From the NCBI GenBank assembly GCA_015478945.1, contig JABUQX010095474.1, forward strand, positions 1 through 25,000: 25,000 bases of DNA. The letters run 5' to 3'. The translations under genes were made by a program, and so were the position numbers. The notes under the pieces are model-generated. The model was not told where the DNA came from. It worked only from the letters and a program-made list of their open reading frames with translations, and searched no databases. This stretch comes from Trachelipus rathkii (lineage: Eukaryota; Arthropoda; Malacostraca; Isopoda; Trachelipodidae). Positions 20,437 through 25,000 of this stretch are shown here, in pieces. Numbering within the stretch: the first letter of the stretch is position 1; each line of letters begins with the position of its first letter.

Positions 20437-23351
20437 TCATCTCGCCCCCACCCACCTCCTCCATTCCATTCTATCTCTCGCCAACACCCTACCCTCCTCC
20501 ACCCTCATCCCTCTCTCTTCCAGCATTTCCTTTATTCCATCCATCCACCTTCTTCTTGGTCTCCCCCTTCCTCTTCTTCCTATCCCCTCCGCCTCCCAAA
20601 CTCTCCTAACCACCCTCTGTTCCTCCATTCTCTCCAGATGTCCAAACCATCTTAACATTCCCTTCTCCGCTCTTCTCACCAAACCATTTTTCCAATCACA
20701 TCTCTCTCTTATCACCCTATTCCTAATCCTCTCTCTTTTGCTAACCCCACATACCGCTCTCAACCCTTTCATCTCAAACACTTCCAGCTTCTTCTTGGAC
20801 CTAGCATTCAACCCCCATGTTTCACACCCATATAGTACCGCTGGAACACATATTTTTTCAAACATACTTATCTTAAGTTTATGTGATAAATCCCCCCCTT
20901 TCCATAATTCCCTCAGACCACTCAATGCTCTCATTCCTTCTCCTACTCTGTGATCTATCTCTTCCTTCATCCCTCCTTCCTTACCCAAATCCATCCCTAA
21001 ATATCTGAAAACCTTTACTTCTTCTAATACTACACCTCCTACTCTAATCTCTAACCCCATCCCCTCATCTGTTTCATCCTCCTCAAACACTAACACTTTA
21101 CTCTTTCCTGGGTTTATCCTAAGACCCTTTTGTCCACACACCCTCTCAAACTCCTTCACCAAATACTACAGCCCTTCTGAATTCTTCGCCACTAAGGCAG
21201 TATCATCCGCAAATAGTATCATGTTCACTTCCCATCTATCACCCCTATCCATCAATTCCACCCCTCTCCCCTCCCTCATCATTCCTCTGCAGACACTCTC
21301 CATAAATAAATTGAAAAGCCACGGTGACATTACACATCCCTATCTTAACCCTCTCTTTACCCCAAACATCTCACTCTCCCCCCCTAATACTCTCACACAC
21401 ATTCTGCTATTCCTATAAAAGGCCCTAATACCTTTAACTAATTTACCCCCTACTCCAAATTCCTCCAGCACCTTCCATAATTCCCCCCTCTTCACTCTAT
21501 CATATGCTTTCTCCAGATCAAGAAAACACCCGTACACTTTCCCTTTCCTTTCTATACCTTTCTCCACAAGCATCTTCATCGTGAATACTTGATCCACACA
21601 CCCCCTTCCCACCCTAAATCCTCCTTGTTCTTCCCCCAATCTCTCCTCCGTTAAATCTCTCACCCTCTCAATTAGTATTCTCCCATACACTTTCCCTACT
21701 ACACTCAAAAGACAAATACCTCTATAATTCCCACACTCCATCCTATCCCCTTTCCCTTTATACAGGGGAACCAAACAACCATCCTCCCAATCCTGTGGAA
21801 CCTCTCCCCTCCTCCAACATAAATTATATAACCTATACAGCCATTCCTCCACCCCTCTGCCTCCCATCTGTAACATTTCCATACTCACACCATCTAGACC
21901 TGTGGACTTTCCTTTTTTTCCTTTAGTTAACGCCCTAATAATTTCATCCATTTGTATTTCCAAATCCCCTTCCTGCCCCACTTCCCCCCCCCCCCTCACC
22001 TCTTGTAAATCATCCTCATCTCTCCCACCCATTTCATTCAATAATCCTCTAAAATATTCCCCCCATCTTTTCCTCACCTTATCCTCCCCTCCTATCCATT
22101 CCCCTCCTCCCTTAACCCTCTCTCCTAACCCCTCCATCTTCTTCCTTTTTTTATTTACTTCTTTCCAGAATATCTTGCTCCCTGTTTCAAAATTTTCTGT
22201 CACTTTTCTACACCATTCATTATTTGCATTTCTCTTCGCCCTCTCCACCGCCCTCTTTGCTGCCACTCTAACCCTTCTATATTCCTCCCAGCTTTCCCTT
22301 CTCCTATTCCCCAACCATTTCACATAAACCTCTTTTTTCTTTTTCACCAACTCTTTCACCTCCTCACTCCACCATTCACTTCCTTTCCTTCTACTTGCTC
22401 CCACCTTTTTTACTCCACATATCCTTCTGGCCTCTTCACAAATTGTCTCTTTAAATCTCATCCACTCCTCCTCCACTTCCCTAATTTCCGTCCCTCTCAC
22501 GTCCCTCCACTTATCCTCCATACCCCTCATAAACTCCCTCCTACACATTGCCTCATCTAATTTTTCCACCTTTATGACTTCTATTCTCCTCTTATTTTCT
22601 CTTTCCCTAACCGTTACCTCTCCCCCTACCCTTAATCTAGCAACCACCAAATAGTGATCAGATAACCCCCTACCTGCCCCTCTGAATACATTTACATCTA
22701 GTAATCTGCCCCTATCCTTTCTATTTATACACACATAATCCAATATCGCCCTCCCCCCGTTATCTCACTCTTCCATGTATACTTATGATTTTCACTCTTC
22801 TTGAACCAAGTATTCCCAACTATCATTCTTCTATCAACACACAACTCTAACAGACTTTCTCCATTATCATTCCTTTCCCCTACCCCAAATGGACCTATAA
22901 TTCTCCCCATCTCCTCTCTTCCCACTCCTGCATTCAAATCTCCTAATAAACAAATTTTATCATTTACCCCGAAACTTTCCCAACATTCATTCAACTCACT
23001 CCAAAATCTTTCTCTCTCCTCCTCCCTCGCTCCATTTACTGGTGCATACGCGCATATAAAAACCCACATTTCCCCCCCAAATTTCATTTTAACCCACATT
23101 ATTCTCGAACTCACCTATTTGCACATTTTTACCTTACCCCACAACTCTTTTCTCATAACTATTCCTACCCCTTCCCTCGCCCTCACTCTCTCGTTCACCC
23201 CCGAAATCATACCCTTAAATTTTCCAAAGTCCATCTCCTTCTATCCTTTCAGCTTTGTTTCTGTCAACCCTAGCATATCCAACCTTTTTTCTTCGAACAT
23301 TAAGCCCACTTCTTCCCTTTTCAAATCCTCATTTATCCCTCTCACATTCAT
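20437..23351 (-). pseudogene. RTE-like endonuclease-reverse transcriptase ORF
   Basis: From the ATG at 23351 (MNVRGINE) the frame carries EN motifs: GLTETKLKG, with the metal-binding Glu; YAPVNG; LLGDLNAGVG; and GLSDHYLVVARL (about 22665-22630). RT follows: STGLDGVSMEML, GNYRGICLLSVVGKVYG, EEQGGFRVGRGCVDQ, CFLDLEKAYDRV (motif A, near 21522) and LFADDTALVA with FADD at 21213-21202. After RT come KSKVLVFEED, YLGMDLG, LYGCETWGL and a basic C-terminus with RGRGRPRRRWMDG. It is disrupted by stops at 23243-23241, 23117-23115, 21342-21340 and 21168-21166, all TAG, and by a one-base loss in the C6 run 22753-22758. Total is about 970 codons, close to RTE ORF2 length. Confidence 0.85.
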
Positions 23352-23550
23352 ACAACCCACTCGAATCTAATCTCTTTTACCCATCCTAGCTCTTTACTCC
23401 CCCTTACTCCCTTTTATCCTGACCCTCTTATTCACCACTCTACTTTCCACTATTCCCACACTTGATTCGGCTGCACGTTTACCGGGATCCCACAACCTGA
23501 GGCACTTCCCAATACCTCAAGCTCCAAACCCCGCTCAAACAACCACACCC
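23352..23550 (-). other. RTE-like 5' leader
   Basis: On the minus strand this is GC-richer than the surroundings and has no long ORF. A frame containing KEIRFEWV directly abuts the EN start one base out of phase, so the true N-terminus may be a little upstream and shifted by an indel. The 5' boundary is placed where composition returns to A/T-rich near 23550. Confidence 0.5.
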
Positions 23551-23877
23551 TAAAAAAATCCTAAATCTATATTCTAAAACTAATTCACAATTTATAGATA
23601 AAACTTAAATTAACACTTATGTTGTTTACGAAATTAATACTTTGATGTATATTCTTCCTACTATTGAAGACACTCCTCTTCTTCTCAGCTTTCGAATCTA
23701 TTCCTATAGGAAAAATCAGAAGGATCATTGATGTCAACTCTTTCTGTCTTGAAGATACTCTTCCAGAGTACCTTTGCTTTTTTATATACTTAATTCTTTC
23801 TTGCTTGATATTTTATTCTATCCTGATGTTGATTCGCAACACTAGTATTTTAATTTTATTTGAATTATTATAATAAT
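23551..23877. other. Unassigned spacer
   Basis: AT-rich sequence between the LINE and the next microsatellite. A 69-codon plus ORF from 23664 has a hydrophobic C-terminal half but no motif I recognise; chance is the likeliest explanation. Confidence 0.5.
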
Positions 23878-24238
<361 letters not shown>

Positions 24239-24239
24239 A

Positions 24240-24860
24240 AAGTAGAAAGTTTAGAAATTAAAGATGTGAAAGATTTGACTGTTAAAGTTCATCTAGATCT
24301 GCTATAAAGAAATATTCTCCGAAATGCGGAAGAAGAACAGAGGACCAAGAGTCGGAGGGAAAGGAAAGATCACAAGTCAAGTGGTATTTACAGAAACCAT
24401 ACCGGCAATCAGAGATAAGATTAGAAGATTTAAAATGTTTCTAAATATTCCTATTAAGAATAGATTCGAAAACTTTAGGAAGAACAAAGGTTAAAGCGAT
24501 AGGACGATAGTTGGATTGTTGACTGGAGTCCCGCTTCTTCAGCACATGCCGGATGAATGCATATGCAGTGAGGAAACAGTTTACCAAGGCAGGGTGCAAG
24601 CTCAGAAGCACAAGTTTTGAGGACCACTGGAGGGATAACTTCAGCACTCTCCGCCTTCTTAGTGTTAAGCTAAGAGAGTGTAGAAATAACATTTTAATAA
24701 GTTGAAAAAAGTCGAAGAGAAGGAATAGCTCTGGACCAGTCTAGAATATAGTTAGAGGGAATAGTTTGAGCAAATAGTTCGGCTTTAGCAGAATTTAAGT
24801 TAAGGCAATAGTATTACTGACAGAGATACAAGAAAAGAGTGATAGGAAGAAGTAAAGTTA
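24240..24860 (-). pseudogene. Jockey/CR1-like LINE fragment, RT N-terminal half
   Basis: Minus-strand motifs in order: NSAKAELFAQTIPSN (about 24800-24750), which matches the pre-RT region of this LINE group; EVIPPVVLKTCASELAPCLG (about 24645-24580); then, after a frame change, KKRDSSQQSNYRPIALT (about 24540-24490), PKVFESILNRNI (about 24480-24441) and a stop. Next come LISDCRYGFCKY (about 24415-24375) and SWSSVLLPHFGEYF (about 24350-24305). The sequence stops matching just before motif A and meets (AT)n at 24234, so the catalytic part is missing. It looks like the same family as 13258-14745. The window ends before its 5' limit can be seen. Confidence 0.7.
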
Positions 24861-25000
24861 GAATTGACATCTTAAAATTAAAAGAATATCAGAAAGAGAG
24901 TGATATAGATGAACCAGAAAGATTACTGCATTTTCTACGAAGAAAAGATTTAAGGAGCCCGTAGAGCTGATTTTTTTGTTATTCCTGAATTAAATGTATA

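Larger units (their letters stand above)
20365..23550 (-). mobile_element. RTE-like non-LTR retrotransposon, near full length
   Basis: About 3.2 kb on the minus strand, the usual size for RTE-clade elements. It comprises a 5' leader of about 200 bases (containing GGGATCCCGGTAAACGTGCA, 23498-23479), an apurinic-type endonuclease domain, a reverse transcriptase domain, a C-terminal extension and a very short 3' UTR ending in a palindrome and an AT-rich tail. Clade assignment rests on domain order, length and the flavour of the RT motifs. The coding region has four amber stops and one frameshift, so this copy is dead but little decayed. The 5' end is approximate. Confidence 0.82.

Noticed and set aside
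20402..23370. Several Ser/Leu/Pro-rich plus-strand ORFs of up to 189 codons
   Set aside because: They are antisense shadows of the RTE-like ORF; the minus strand has the recognisable EN and RT motifs.

Overview
The window looks like repeat-dominated, AT-rich eukaryotic nuclear DNA, most likely from an arthropod and plausibly a decapod crustacean. The basis is the very high density of (AT)n, (GA)n and (TTA)n microsatellites, the family resemblance of the retroelements, the DUF4817-type IS630/Tc1/mariner transposon, and the absence of bacterial gene organisation. The organism is an inference. I see no convincing host gene, no tRNA or rRNA gene and no CRISPR array. Almost every recognisable protein-coding trace belongs to a decayed or recently broken transposable element.

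Layout. 1-590 is a TATA-type low-complexity block. 1055-2280 is a 1.2 kb polypurine (GA-rich) tract whose complementary strand still carries a small piece of a LINE reverse transcriptase. 2280-11050 is AT-rich and mostly featureless, with a few small repeats and hairpins. 11053-11460 holds one unrecognised 135-codon ORF. 12060-12980 is an odd C-rich, G-poor patch mixed with TATA runs. 13065-14745 (minus) is a frameshifted jockey/CR1-like LINE relic running from the N-terminal RT motifs to the ORF C-terminus, with a possible A-rich tail. 16121-18830 (minus) is a Ty3/Gypsy-like LTR-retrotransposon relic (gag remnant, aspartic protease, RT) cut up by (TTA)n and (AT)n expansions.

18950-23550 is the best-preserved part. 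A 954-bp IS630/Tc1/mariner deletion derivative (19280-20233), with perfect 93-bp terminal inverted repeats, sits inside an (AT)n tract. Next to it, on the minus strand, lies a nearly full-length RTE-like non-LTR retrotransposon (about 20365-23550) with endonuclease and reverse transcriptase domains. That element is disabled by four amber codons and one homopolymer frameshift, and its 3' end carries a perfect 14-bp palindrome before running into (AT)n. 23880-24234 is another (AT)n block. 24240-24860 (minus) is a second copy of the jockey/CR1-like LINE family, covering the N-terminal RT region.

The genes do not form a pathway; the pattern is microsatellite and transposon co-localisation. Element ends repeatedly coincide with (AT)n or (GA)n tracts, either because TA-rich DNA is a target or because element tails seed repeats. 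I did not find a new cellular system. The items most worth follow-up are the perfect-TIR non-autonomous element, the RTE 3' palindrome with AT tail, and the unexplained composition of 12060-12980.
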